DNA from: Parasponia andersonii
Lineage: Eukaryota; Streptophyta; Magnoliopsida; Rosales; Cannabaceae
Assembly (NCBI GenBank): GCA_002914805.1
Contig: JXTB01000018.1
Location: forward strand, 331,030-395,029
Reading direction: 5' to 3'
DNA length: 64,000 nt
The translations under genes were made by a program, and so were the position numbers. Shown piece after piece: positions 47,498-61,200 of this stretch. Within the stretch, counting starts at the first letter, position 1; each line of letters begins with the position of its first letter. The notes below the pieces were generated by a model. It saw only the letters and a list, made by a program, of their open reading frames with translations. It was not told where the DNA came from and did no database searches.

Positions 47498-50400
47498 AAG
47501 AAAAAAAAAAAAAAAGGAAAACCTATATCAGAATCAAGAATTGCCAATACTCTTATAATCAGAACCCATAATAATCAACCATCGACGTAATCACACCAGA
47601 ACCCAAATCTCTTTCATTTTTGGAGTTTTTTCGTTTTGCGATAAAAATAAAAAATAATAAAAATAAAATATACGAAGGGCCTTGCAAATTAAAGAATAAG
47701 CTTACTTCAACATTGCAATTGTTTTAAGCCTTGGTTGGTGGCCATGGATTCTTCTTGAGAGATGCAGACAAAAGGATAAGATTCAAGGAGGAAGAAAATA
47801 AGAAAATAAAAAGAGATGGGTCCCACTAATTAATTTATGTGATTTTTTTTTTCTGAATTTATTTTTCATTTTTCAAATTTTTATTTATTGTTTTATATTT
47901 TTAAAATTTAAATTGACCGACATGTATCTCTTGAGATGATATCCGTTTTTTTTTTTTTTTCGTCTGAATTGTTACATTATTCTTTTCCATTGCCAGGCCA
48001 TGTACCTCCTTCTCCTAGGGCTACCGTGTCCAAGATTTCCTTTGGATTCTCTCAGTGTTTTGGGTTCGATACTTCGATCCAGCCACTAATTTTTAAGAAA
48101 AATCATCTCTTTTATCAGAATCTGAATATGTTAAATGGTTGCCGCATGATGTATTAAAAACTAAATAAATGACATGAGTTAGAGCTGAAAATTATATTTT
48201 GAAAGAATTGATTGTTAAGTTAAATTCTCCACGAAACTGTATTTCATGAATGTTTCGTGCCGAGCTTGTATTTATGAAGCCTAATTAGTTTAATACAAAA
48301 AATGTAGATATGAAGATATTTTCTAGCTAATAATTTATAAGAAATCGGACGAGCCGAGAGGGAAAGCTTATATACTGACAATTATAATATAGTAATAAGA
48401 ACTACACTCACTGAATCCTTCAAAAAAAAAAAGAACCGCAGTCAATAAACACAAAATAAAATAAACCATCACAATCAATAATGATAAACGAGCACATATA
48501 AGTGTTAACTATCATTACATTTAATTTAAGATCGTATCATATACCATAAGGTAATACTAATGTCTTGACAAGATTTGAGCACCACTATTAAAGAGAGACA
48601 TATTTAAAGGGTGAGATCCAATTCTATGGATTTTTTTTTTTTTTTAGTAAAAACGAGTTACTCCAAAGAATTTGGTTGATCAAAACAAAAAACTTCAAAT
48701 TGCAATATAAATATAAAAATTATAATTTCAATCTCTTTAAAAAAAAAATAGACGAAAAATGTATCACAAATACAACGAAAAACAAATTTATAAGTTATTC
48801 TAATTGTTCAAGAGAAAGAGATAATAAAAATCACTAATAATCTATTCTCTTTAATATTTGTATGAGACCGTACTAATTGAAATCAATATCCACGAAAGAA
48901 AAAATAAAATAAAATTAGTAAATTTAAAATCTGAACTAAAATATACCAAAAAATTGGTATTATAAACCAAATTTAGATCAAGTTATTAAAATTGTAAAAG
49001 AAAAGAAAAATAAAAGAAATGAAAAAAAAAATAGTGCTCAGGAGTAGAGGCGAAAGAAGGAAAAGCGAAGAGACCTCTGTAACCTCCGATGAGTGGAATA
49101 ACGCTGAATTTTTTTGCTTTGTTTGGCCGAGGTAGAGAGAAAGAGAGGCTAATCCAATTCTATCGATTTGTGTGCTAATGATAGCTATAAATTTGTTTGG
49201 TACTTTTATTTATTTATTTATATTTTTAGTTCAAGTTATAAATATAGAAAAAGTTACTAATACACGCGGTGATAAGTACCCAAAATAATAAAAGTCAACT
49301 TCACTAGTTTAAGCTTAAGTTTCTATACGAGTATCACAAATATCCCCTAATACTCTATAAAATACAAATAATAGTGTCAAAACCATTTGTATTTTCCTAT
49401 CATATTTAATTATTATTGTCTAGATTTAAACTAGCCAATCTATGCTGGAAACTTGGATGTTACATCGGATGGAAGATCCAAAATCTTGTTTTCATATTCA
49501 CTTTTCTTTCAATAATTTATAAGCCGTTAGTATATAGAGAGTGGCTTAATTATAAATAAATAAATAAATAATATTATTAGCATTAGTAGTGTAAATAGTA
49601 TCAATATGTACTAATCTAATTATAATTTTGATAAATTTATATAAATTTTAATTTATTAATTAGAATTATATAATAATAAATAAATATATATTAGAGATAC
49701 GTTACGGTGGCTCTAGATATTATTACTGCTTTATAATATTACTTTGCATTACTTTTAAAAGGACATGCATCGTTACTTATTACTTTTTATTATATCTCCA
49801 TAATTATCCATAGCTAATCTATTTGGCGCACGGGGACTTCGTGCTATCTACCAAGTTTAGGAAATTTGCCCACGTTGAAAATGAAGGACCACAGACCACC
49901 AACCCCCTTTTTTTTCATTTTTTTTAAGGGTCAAGAAATTATTACCATACCTCTGTTTTATTTATCATAATACACAATCACATGTATATAAAGAAATCAT
50001 TCATATGTTTCAGCAGGTAAACAATTAGAAAAAAAAACATATATCGATAAATGACAAAACTATATGTTAATATCCTTACAGTAATTTTGCAAAATAAAAC
50101 TTAGGATTTTATCACCTATATATACATGTTTACATATATATATATATATATTCCTCTGAAGAAGAGCTGATGCCAATATCGTTGTCATATTATTTTTTTC
50201 AAAAAAAATGTTGATTACTCTTACAGTTTCTACTCTTTAGTATTTAGTATCGACTCACTTATCCACAGAGTCAGCCAGCTCACTTCCTGTTTCCTCATGC
50301 CCACCGACCTTAGATAAAACGTGTCTAAATTGGGTTGTAGATAAAATAAATGCTGAATTGTTTAAATTATCACGTTCTACAGAAAATAATAATTAATTTG

Positions 50401-51178
50401 TTTCTCCTGTTTTCGAAATATGGGGGCAATTGTTAAGTTATGCCTACCTTACAATCTTATCTAGATACTGATAACTGACAGAGTGACACATAATCTGTCA
50501 GTCTCAATTGTTTAAAAATGAATTATTGAAGTTTTTCTTTTTCTTTTTCTTTTTTTCTTTTTGCCCTTTTCTGAGAACGGTACGAGAAATTGATATCTAT
50601 ACTATCTTTCATGAAAAAAAAAAAGAAAAGAAAAGAGGGTTAATTGCAGTCTCTTTTATTATTATTTAGCATAAATATTTTATTATGTTTTCTAATATTT
50701 ATTAAAATTTGAAATATTTATTAGAATTAGTGGGGTCTACCGCTTAAATAGTGAGACAAGAAAATAGAACAAAAAGCTATAAATATAAGAGTTTCAAGTG
50801 ATCTTGTTCTTAGTCGTTAATTATTTTTTGGTGATATCTTCTCTAAAATATCATAGATCATATTGATAGTGATCTATTTTCTTATTGGCTAATTATTTTT
50901 TATTATTAATACCATATCATTTTTTTGAATTTTTTTTTCCATATAAAGCTCACCGTTAAGTTATCAAGTGCAGTGTCACGTATTATTTTGGTTACGAATT
51001 ATGATATTTTAATACAAGTGAGGAAATTATTTTTGAATACAACATATCGCAGCTAAGTGGCAAATTGGAAAAGAAAATATTAATATTCCAAGAATGTTAC
51101 ACCATTGTAACTACATATATGTTTCCCCTTTGCTAGAAACTGATGAGCTTCTGGACTTAATACAGGTAAACCATTTAT
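47494..51178. other. Intergenic DNA, no gene seen
   Basis: AT-rich throughout. A 73-codon + strand frame (47936-48157) and a short GC-richer patch at 49040-49150 have no recognisable motif. Simple (AT)n and poly-A/T runs are frequent (for example 50130-50151). Confidence 0.4.
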
Positions 51179-51340
51179 CCAATGGATAAGTTTTATGTGT
51201 GAGTCGGTAATATTCAATTGATAAATATAAGTAATATATTTGTGGTAAATTTTAATGTACTAATTAAATAATACTAACTTAAATGCATTAAAAATTTGGT
51301 ACAAATTTTGGTACACATAATACTATCCTTATCCAATAGT
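51179..51340. mobile_element. Short MITE
   Basis: The left end CCAATGGATAAG..TTTTATGTGT is inverted at the right as ACACATAATA..CTTATCCAATAG. Only about 160 bp; non-coding. Confidence 0.6.
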
Positions 51341-51369
51341 TTTTCGACAAAAAAATAAAGTTTAACTAT

Positions 51370-51866
51370 ATTAATAATTATACTTGTTGTACTACTTTAG
51401 TTCTTAAATTTTTAATTTACATAACAATGATCATTGAATTTTGTAATTATTACAATAATGATTATTTTTTTACAAACTTTTAAATATCTGATAGAAATAA
51501 GTTATTATAAAGTACACAGTTTGATAATTATAATCAATAATAAAATTCTAAATTTTCAACATATTCAATAGAATATCAAGACCTATGTAATTGTTATAAC
51601 AATGACAATTTTTTTTTAACAAACTATTAAATTTTTAACAAAAATGAGTCATGTGCAATACAGACTGATAACTATACCTGTAAATGAGACTTCAATTTAC
51701 AAAATTAAATAATGCCCGTGAGATACTTTGTCTATGACTATTTAAAAAACTAATATGAGTCATTAATATAATAACTGTATAATTTAAGGATTATTTTTGT
51801 GTAAATTGAAAATTTAAGGGTTAAAGTGGTGTAACAAGTATAATTCATAGGTTGTTACTATTATTA
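51370..51866. mobile_element. Foldback MITE with about 60-bp inverted ends
   Basis: The left end TAATTATACTTGTTGTAC..ACTTTAG is matched in reverse by AAAGTGGTGTAACAAGTATAATTCA at the right, and the arms also share CTTAAATTTTTAATTTACA. The interior contains two related repeats (AACAATGAT..TTTTTTTACAAAC). Non-coding. Confidence 0.78.
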
Positions 51867-52751
51867 ACCCAAGAATAAACGAATTCTAGGTACACTAGTA
51901 AATAAGGAACTTTTTGTTATAGTATTTCCTACACGTACATTTTCTTAATCTTTGAATAAATGCTTGAATTTATCAGGTTTATACTAAGTACCAGGCTAAT
52001 TTGTTATTATTGTGTCATTCATAAAAAAAAATCTAATTATTAGAAACCTCAAAGTATAGACTAAATCTAGATTTTTTTAAAATGTGTGAAAAATGGTTAG
52101 ATTATTTTGCGAATTGATTGTAAAATCATTCAAATTAATATTTTGTTTCAAATGGATGCTTTTTAGGTAGTATGTTATGAAATAATCTGATATAAAACTG
52201 AATTATTTCATAATCAGTAACATAAGCTACAAAATAATCATAAATTATCCCGATTCATCTGACGACATTTAATCAACTGATATACTTCATATAAAAATCA
52301 ATAACCTCATAAACATTTTTTTTTTAAAGTGAACATTTTAAAAGTTAGGGTAAAACTTACGTTTAACCTCCAAATTTTAGACTTAATCTCATTTTAAGTC
52401 CTAATTTTTTAAATGACTAATTGGAGACTCTTGATATATTAAGGTGTCTCATTTTGATCTTTTCATCACTATTATGTTACAAATGGATAAAAAAATCTCA
52501 ATTTTGGCCTCCGAGTTATTATAAAATTCTATTTTGGCATTCAAACTTTAAAACATTTATATATTAACAAATTAATCATTAAAATGTCACATTTTCATCT
52601 CTACAATCACTTTATTATAAAAACGAACAAAAAAGAGTTCATATCACTCACATGAGGCTTTTAACAAAAATGTCTTAAGCAATTTGTATAACAAAAATGA
52701 ACTAATAGAAATTTTTTATTTTTTATAAAATATATATATAAAAACAAAAGA

Positions 52752-53083
52752 TTTATTTTGGTACAAAAATTAGCGATCCCTTTATGACCATGATTTAGTT
52801 TTAAATTATTTTTTGAATATTCTATAGACTCATCATACTAGATGAATATTATAATAAATTAAAATATAACTATGATGCACTGCATTATTAATATTCAAAT
52901 CAAAATTTTTTAATATATATAATAACTTGAGGTTTTTATGACAAAACTAAAAAATATAGTACATTCTAGTTATATCTGAACTTAATGTAACATTCACTTA
53001 GTATGATGAATCTAAAGTAGATCACGAAATTTCAAAACTAAATTGTGGCTACAAGGGGATCATTAATTTTTTTATCAAAATAA
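52752..53083. mobile_element. Inner foldback MITE
   Basis: Arms of about 130 bp: TTATTTTGGTACAAAAATTA..GATCCCTTTATG and ATGATTTAGTTTT on the left are inverted as AAAACTAAATTGTGG and AAGGGGATCATTAATTTTTT on the right. GACTCATCATACTA is mirrored by TAGTATGATGAATC. It sits at the centre of the outer foldback. Confidence 0.78.
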
Positions 53084-53209
53084 TTTTTTTAAAAAAATAT
53101 ATTTTTAAATAAAATAAAAATATTCAGTTACCTCATTTTTGTCTTTTAGTTGCTTAAATTATCTTTGTTAAAAATCTTATGTGATTGATACATATTCATT
53201 TTTGTTTGT

Positions 53210-53224
53210 NNNNNNNNNNNNNNN
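53210..53224. other. Assembly gap (15 N)
   Basis: Unknown bases in the right arm of the foldback element. Confidence 0.99.
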
Positions 53225-53450
53225 TACTCTGATAGATTAATTTTTTTGTATGTTTTTAACAATAAAATGATTGTAAAAAATAAAATGAGATACTCTGATA
53301 GATTAATTGCTAAGATGTGAATGTTTTAAAGTTTGAGGACTAAAATAGAATTTTAAAATAATTCGAGAATTAAAATTGAGACTTTGTAAGATAATAGTGA
53401 TAGAATACCAAAATGAGTATTAAGTGGTAATAAAATGTATTAAGTGGTAA

Positions 53451-55814
53451 CAAAATGGACAATTTGTCTATTCTTTTCGGCTTGGGAAGCCAACAAATTA
53501 TTAATTTGTTTGTCACCGAATCGAATGGTAAGAAATGAACATTCTGTAGACAAAATATTTAAAGTTTTAACATATAATGACGATGTCATATTTTATTTGT
53601 AAAATTTAGCCAACGATGTGGCTATGTCATACTTTTTAGGTCAGCTGTCACGTTCTTATTAGGTCGTAAAAGCTTTATTTATTTATTTATAATGAGATAA
53701 ACTTAAAATAGTCTGATATTGATAGCAACATAATTTTTACATTATCTTAAAGGGGGGAAAACTCATTACTTTGTACATTTTGGATGCCCAATCTTTCTGT
53801 GTAACTGACTTGTGGCAACTTTGTGATACACATGCCTGTATATTTATATGTAAAACGGGACCAGATCATTTCCATATACCACCTAAAGATGCCAATATAT
53901 AAATGTCAATAATTTTGTTATAGGAAATAGGCTAATGCATAATAAATTGAAGTTGAAAATAATGACTATAGTATGTAAATTACCTACAAAGTTACGTTAA
54001 TAACGTATGATATATAGTCATTACCAAAAAAAAAAAAAAAAGAAAGTATGATACATAGCACCTTCTTTTTTCAAACATTTGACATTTTGTCAGTCCACAA
54101 GCGCGATAGAAACATTTCCATTTAAAAGAAAAAAAGCGATAAAAGCAATATAGTAATGTTAGCTAGAGAGACTTACTTTTAGTATAAAAAAATTTGCACA
54201 AACTAATGCGACATAATTCTTAAGTATATATACATAACTACATCCGTACCTTAAAAAATTCATCCTGTTTTCTTTTGTTAAAAAATTGGTGTCTGTGACA
54301 TTATTTTAAAGAATGATTTTCTTTTGTATAATATATTCCAAACAAATAAGACCTATTCCACAAAATATATATATATATATATACATATATTTACATTAAG
54401 GGATATTCAAATCTAAAAAGATCTAGGTGATCGATGAAATCAAGCAGGCGGAGTATTATCTTCATAAGGTAATTAACTAATCACTAGATTTCAACTTCAC
54501 AACAATACCCGACAGAGCTTGGAATTTGGACATTTACGAGAGAATTATTGTCTTCACATGATTAGCGGTCTCTAAATTCTGGTGTGGATGCGTATTAAGA
54601 GACAAACTATGCCGACCATTATACTCTATGGAAAAAAGGTGAAAAACACCCATATATTAGCACAGTTGTGAGTTGCTTAGATCAAAACACACTTATGAAT
54701 TTACTTCGGCCCAATTTGATTGGAATTAGTATCGTGATTTTGGTGCTGAATATTAATTCTTGAATTAGGTGTGGTCCGTGTGGACCATGTTATGATTATA
54801 ATAAAGACATATATATTTGCTAGTGGACGTGTTATCAAAATTAAATCTAATTTTTTTCTTAACCTTCTTTTTTTAAAAAAAAATTCAAAATTATGTTGGT
54901 GGCATTATAGGAATATTCATTCACACAACTATTAATTAATGAATGCATGTGTCTTGCGGTTGAGAAATGAATAGTTTTACAGGATTAGGACACAGCCAAA
55001 AGAAGTAGGTATACATCTTTTATTTATTTATTTCTTTTGGAGTAAATATTATCTGAAAGTTTAATTATTGAATAATTCAGTAGTTACATCCTGTGCTTGA
55101 ATAAGATGAATGGCAATATACAAATGGAGTAAATTATTGATCTCTTGACAACTATATTTAGACATAAAACTGAAAAAAGACCCCAAAAAAAATCAACTAA
55201 GACATTTTATTTATTTTCTCTTTCTTTCATTTGTAAACTGGATTCTATATTTATGGCTTCTTAATTGAGCTCCAGTTTTTGTATGGTTGGTCTATTTTGG
55301 ATAGTTTAAGTTAAAACTTTGGAACGCCACTTCGAACAGATAGTTTTATTCTAATTATTAAAATTACAGGAAATTCTTAATCTGCTTTCATAGAATACAA
55401 AATTAAAGGATGGGTATAGAATAGAGAAAAAAAAAAACAAAAAAGTTTAGCAGTAACATATTAAACAAAAGGAGAGAAATAAATCAACTATACCGTTAAA
55501 ATAGCTGCTAAAGACATATAATAATCAAATGAGATTAAATGAAGATAGAGATCTAATTATTATCTCAAATTTGTAATAATATGTATGCATGTGAATTGTT
55601 ACCATTTAATTAGTGAATCACATTAATTTATTTATGCTAATTTCTAATATACTAACAAAAAAGTGGTAACTCACGTATTATATTTGTTGGTATTAAAAAT
55701 TTAGGATAATAGTCTATTGTTGGGATACCTATATCATCCATAATCCTTTGGAGTCTAAAGCTAATTGTGAATTTTTGCTATTATAACCAGTGTCAATTAA
55801 TATGTGCATATATA
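53451..55814. other. Intergenic DNA, no gene seen
   Basis: AT-rich with poly-A and (AT)n runs (for example 54365-54381). No supported feature. Confidence 0.4.
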
Positions 55815-56062
55815 AGGGTACTAATCTAGTAGGTATTTTTTTTTACCTATATATAGACATTATTTTGCTTAATTAAAATTCATTATGCATATTTTTTTAT
55901 AATAAAAAATATAGTAAAAAAATATTAAATAATGTGCATTTATTATCATTATTATTTTCTAACTATTTAAATTATGATAATCATTTGTTAATGATCCAAC
56001 CTAAGAAAAATAGCTATACATAAGTAAAAAATAAAATAAAATACGTACTAGATTATGGTCCT
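55815..56062 (-). mobile_element. (TA)n-associated MITE, copy F, inverted and diverged
   Basis: The ends AGGGTACTAATCTAGTAGGTAT and ATACGTACTAGATTATGGTCCT are inverted and match the family termini. TTATGCATATTTTTTTATAAT is the reverse of the family's interior. Preceded by CATATATA. Confidence 0.65.
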
Positions 56063-57120
56063 GTAAGAATATACATACATAGAGTATTTCATGCTACATT
56101 CTACTTTAACGTGATCGTCATTCATCAATACCTCCGTTTTGAGACACTGATATTACAAAAATTCATATTCATGAGATAGAAAAAGCTTAAATATTTAATA
56201 TGCTCACGATTATTATTTTTGTTTTTCCTATCTACCTTCAGAACAACTTGGTTTCGTAGTTATAGACTAATGATTAATTAATATTTATCCATTCTCTATG
56301 AAAGATTCTTAATCATGTGTGAGGCAAGGCCCTTTTAAATAACTATATAATAAAACATTCTATCGTAGTTATTTCGACGACGTCAAAGATTTTTTTTTTT
56401 CTTTTCGGGAGAGTGTATCGCGCATAATACGTAACATATTTAGTTTTTTTTATTTTGGAAAGAAAATTATACTCAGATCACGGTTTGAAATTAATTAATG
56501 TAGTTGAATGTCTAAAGAAAGCAAATAAAAAAAATTGCGAGTATAAAACGAAGCAATTATTTGCATAAACAATGATCAACAGACTCAAGTACAAGTCATA
56601 TTGATGGTGAAAGTTTTAGTTACTAAACTAATTCAAATTGAAAAAAGACATGCAAGAATCAATGCAGTGATTTTTTCAAAGAGGAAATCCACTTAAAGTG
56701 ATTTTTGTTAAGTTAAAACAACTAGTAGTCTCGAAAGATCGTCTAATTAATTTCTCATAAGAGATATTAAAAAAAAATTATGTAAATGATTTATTTTTTA
56801 AATAAGTTTAAATAAATGTCTATATTTTAAAAATTATAACAAAATGTCCACCTCTTAAGTTTCAGTTATAAATTATATAGCACCGTACATAATTAAGCGT
56901 CCATTATAAAATATGAACGTGCATAAGAAGTAAAAAAGTAAGGAAATATATTAAAAGTAGAAATCATGTTATATATTAAAGACTAAACAAGCTGAAAATG
57001 TAAAAAGATCTACAAAAGAATGTCTAAAGGAGCACTTTAATTATCAAATTACGGTTTAAGTTGATTTGGCAAATGGCTCTAGCACCCTCTACAATTTAGA
57101 ACATAATAAAAATACATTTT
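56063..57120. other. Intergenic DNA, no gene seen
   Basis: AT-rich; nothing supported. Confidence 0.4.
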
Positions 57121-57478
57121 TCTATGATATTATTTTAATATTTTGTATTTTGATACTTTGTTCAAATTGTCTCTTATGTTTTAGTTATTATCAACATTAA
57201 TCTCCTTAGATTTAATATCTATTACAAATTTATACATTGATATCAATTTAGAATAGTTAATTTACTAAAATATCATTTAAAAAATTGAAAATAAACCATA
57301 TAAAAACTAATCCGTGAATAATTTTATTAAATTATTTTGATAAATTAATTGTTTTAAATTGATGTAAATTTATAATAAATATTAAAATTAAAAATCAATG
57401 TTGATAATAACCAAAATATATAGTACAAACCGAACAAAATGTCAAAATATAAGGTATAAAACTGATATCGTTAAAATA
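57121..57478. mobile_element. Foldback MITE with about 130-bp arms
   Basis: The left arm TTTTGTATTTTGATACTTTGTTC..TTATTATCAACATT is mirrored by AATGTTGATAATAAC..GAACAAAATGTCAAAATATA on the right. The arms continue through the ATTTATA / TATAAAT segments. Non-coding. Confidence 0.8.
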
Positions 57479-58110
57479 TACTAGTATAATTCTTAATATA
57501 TATATATACACATAAATTCTTAATTAACATAAAATAGAATACAAATCACGATAATTTTTCCTTTTTCTATAACTTCTTTCTTGCAGAATTTCTACACGTT
57601 TATTTTCTGTCTTCTTCTCTCTTTTTTTTTTTGTTTTCTTTTTTTTTTTTTGTTAAAAAAAATCTGTACCACACGTTTATTTTCAAAGACAACTTTTTGT
57701 CGTACTTTGGAATTAAATTCAACCACTTGATTATGAGTTATGAGATCCATTAATAAAATCACATACTACATGCAGCACTGAATAGTAACCAATGTAGTAA
57801 CTACCTCGGTTGTCCTTTTTGGTTGGATATGATAAATCTAATTGGGTTTTGAAAGATAATGGTTAGATGTGAATCATCTGAATTATGATCAAATCAATCC
57901 ACGCTGGTTACCCCATAAATTAATGTTGTTTCTGCCGTTCATTAGTTCACCTTGGCATTTAACCTTTTTACAACATTAAACTACTTTCTTTCTATTTTTT
58001 TTTTTAAATACGAATCTAATAATTGATTTTCTGAATGTGGGTTTGCATTATTACTAAATTCCATAAAGAATAATAATAATACATATATATATATATATAA
58101 ATATCTATGC
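57479..58110. other. Distal 5' flank of LOX-B
   Basis: Contains T-rich runs (57620-57650) and (AT)n at 58083-58099. No coding sequence. Confidence 0.4.
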
Positions 58111-58148
58111 CACGTGTCGCTTTGCTCCACTATTGTTCCCTATAAATA
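58111..58148 (+). promoter_or_regulatory. LOX-B core promoter with G-box
   Basis: CACGTG (58111-58116, within CCACGTGTCG, also an ABRE-like core) lies 25 bp upstream of TATAAATA (58141-58148). The ATG is about 90 bp downstream. G-boxes bind bHLH/bZIP factors such as MYC2 and ABFs, which fits jasmonate or ABA responsiveness; that is inference. Confidence 0.62.
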
Positions 58149-58238
58149 CCATCCATCTCTCCCATTATTCATCATCACTACTACCTATAATTATTTTTCT
58201 CTCTAGTCTTAACAAACTTTCTTTAATTACATCCAAAA

Positions 58239-61200
58239 ATGTTTGGAGGTTTGGCCGGCAAAGTGGTGGACACAATCACTGGTAACAATGGGAAAAAGAT
58301 AAAAGGGTCGGTGGTGTTGACGAAGAAGAACGTGTTGGACTTCAACGCCATAGGCTCCTCCGTTATTGATCGAGTCGGTGACTTCTTGGGCAATGGAATT
58401 TCTCTCCAGCTCGTTAGTTCTGATCACGGTGATGCTGGTATATATGTAATTATTATCTTACTCTAACTTGAATATTTGGACCATATAATATAAGTATATA
58501 CATATATGGCTCTAGTACTATACTATACCTATATTGATTTGATTTTCAAAGAAAGAAGGTGACCATGAACAAACTTTATGCCGAATCGGATCGAAATCCA
58601 CGACTCAGTTCAAAAGGTTAATGGTGAACTTTTAAAATAGTGTACATACACCATAGTAAGAAGTTGGTGACCGTCATAAACAAGTTATAATATATGGATT
58701 GTGTATACCACACAGCTACTAAGCGAGAAAAATGAGACATAGCTCTAAGAAGTTGTGTCTTCTTAATAAAACAGCTCACTGAAACACTATTGACTATTGA
58801 GCACACTGTCTTTTTGTATGAAAATTAGCTCGTTTTAGTCCTCAGTACTTGTCTTTTCGTTTGTTGGAAAAATCAACTTTAGTTTTCTTTTATATATGTT
58901 ATCTTGTTAAATTTTGGTTGTATAATTATTGATGCTGGACAGTTGAAGCTGGAGATTTCGATCTTTGTGGAAATGGAAAAGTATAAATAATAAAAAAAGG
59001 TGTTAAAATAATTCAAAGTAACGGGCATTAATATCTGTTACTGACAATATCGATATATATTTTTTTAAACCTTGCTTTTATTATCCGAGGTAATTAGGAG
59101 GTTGAGTAGCAGTTTCTGGACTTCAATTTTAAGTTCTATCACTGTAATACTTCAATTATTTAGTTTATTACAGCTTTTACTACAAACTTCGGAACTTGCT
59201 CATTATTTGTTTTTAATAACTAACTTTTTTTAGGGGATTTTTAATAACTAACTGAGATTTGAAAACATAGTAGAATTAATTTTGGTCAAAACTATTGTAG
59301 TAATTCAAACTATATTTAATTAACCACTGTTTGATAAAATTAAAATTTTTAACCACTATTTATAAAAGTTCCGCTCCTCTCTATCCCATACCCCCCCAAA
59401 AAAAGAGAATTTGTTAACAGTGTATTCTAATTGTTTAATTTATTAACAATAAAAACGTCCAAATCTCTCCGTAATTTTTTACTAACTGGTTGAGTATTAA
59501 AACAAAACATGGTTAATTACGACAAAACCTGTCATATTCCGAAATATATTTTGTTAATTGCTATTCAATAAATTAATTTTAAAACTTGGCAAAAAAGAGT
59601 AAAAGGCTTGCTCATTCCAGTTGTTTGGGCCTCATAAATGGGCTTGTGTAATTATTGGTTGCAGTGCAAGGATCGAAGGGGAAGGTGGGAAAAGTAGCAC
59701 ACTTAGAGAACTGGCTTACTGCTCTCCCTCAACTCACACCGGGTGAGTCAGTGTACGGAGTCACCTTCGACTGGGACGAATCGATCGGAGTCCCAGGGGC
59801 GTTGATCATCAAGAACAATCACGTCGCGGAGTTCTTTCTCAAGACCATTACGCTTGAAGATGTTCCTGGTGAAGGCCTCATCCGCTTCGTTTGCAACTCT
59901 TGGGTCTACCCAGCAAGCAAATTCAAGTACGATCGCGTTTTCTTCAGGAACAAGGTAATGGGTTATTTTTATTTTGATGATATGAAGTTGGGTTAATTCG
60001 AAATAGTTGATAATTCATGAACCCAATTGAAAATTGTTTGATTATTTCATTGATTCATTGGCGGGGAAGCTTGGTTTTGGTTTTTTATGAGAGCCCTCCA
60101 AATGGTTGTTTAGATTACGGAATGAAAAATCGAATCAATATATTCTGGTTTTATAAAGTTGGTGGGGGTTTATTTTTGTAGTCATATCTTCCAAGTGAAA
60201 CACCAGCACCACTCCGCAAGTATAGAGAAGAAGAGCTTGGGAACTTGAGAGGAAATGGAAAGGGAGAGCGCCAGGAGTGGGACAGAGTCTATGACTATGA
60301 TGTGTACAACGATTTGGGTGAACCTGATAAGGGTTCAGACAAAGTTCGTCAAATCCTTGGAGGGTCTAGTGAGTTCCCTTACCCTCGTAGAGGAAGAACT
60401 GGCAGACCACCCAGCAAGACAGGTTAGACATTTGTATATGTTGTTTCTGTCAAATTTCAAGTATCTCTCTCTCTCTCTCTCTTTCAATTGTTGGTGGCGA
60501 TGGCTTGGAGACTTGGGATTTCGGTTGTTGTTCTTGACGCTAATTTTTTTCTCATACAACTCTCTAACAGATCCTAACGTCGAGAGCAGGCTGAAACTGG
60601 TGAATATTTGGAAACCTCTGGATCCTATTGAGGCTTTAGACATATACGTTCCACGAGATGAACGATTTGGTCACTTGAAGATGTCGGACTTCCTTGCGTA
60701 CGGACTGAAGTCTTTATCTCAATCCATCAAACCTGCTCTGGAACACTATTTTGATCAAACCCGGAACGAGTTTGACAACTTCAAAGAAGTAGATGACTTG
60801 TACGAAGGTGGATTTAAGCTACCAACGGCAGTACTTGACACTATTAGGAAAGCTGTCCCTTTTGAGATGCTCAAGGAAGTTTTCCGAACTGACGGTGAAC
60901 AATTCCTTAAGTTCCCTAAGCCTCTCGTGATTAAAGGTATTGCACATATCTGTGAGGTGTAACCAATCTTTTCTCGAGATGATTTTTGTATTATCCTACA
61001 ACCATGAGATTGCAAATGGTAATTTAGTAGCTATTTTATGTCATCATCTAATTGCGGTGTCTCAATGTTTTGGAGCAGAGGATAAGTCTGCATGGAGGAC
61101 TGATGCAGAATTTGGAAGAGAAACAATTGCTGGGGTGAACCCTGTAGTCATTCGTCGGCTTGAAGTAATTTTCTTATTTCATACTGAATTTATTAGCAAC

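Larger units (their letters stand above)
52345..53450. mobile_element. Foldback element with long arms, carrying a nested second foldback
   Basis: The left arm (52345-52730) is mirrored on the right (about 53110-53450). AAAATTCTATTTTGGCATTCAA pairs with TTTGAGGACTAAAATAGAATTTT, and CTCTACAATCACTTTATTAT pairs with AATAAAATGATTGTA. Long arms of more than 250 bp with little original centre indicate a foldback-type element or large MITE. The right arm contains a 15-N gap. Confidence 0.72.

Noticed and set aside
47936..48157. 73-codon + strand frame with a signal-peptide-like start
   Set aside because: The start is an Phe/Ser run from poly-T; the rest has no known motif.
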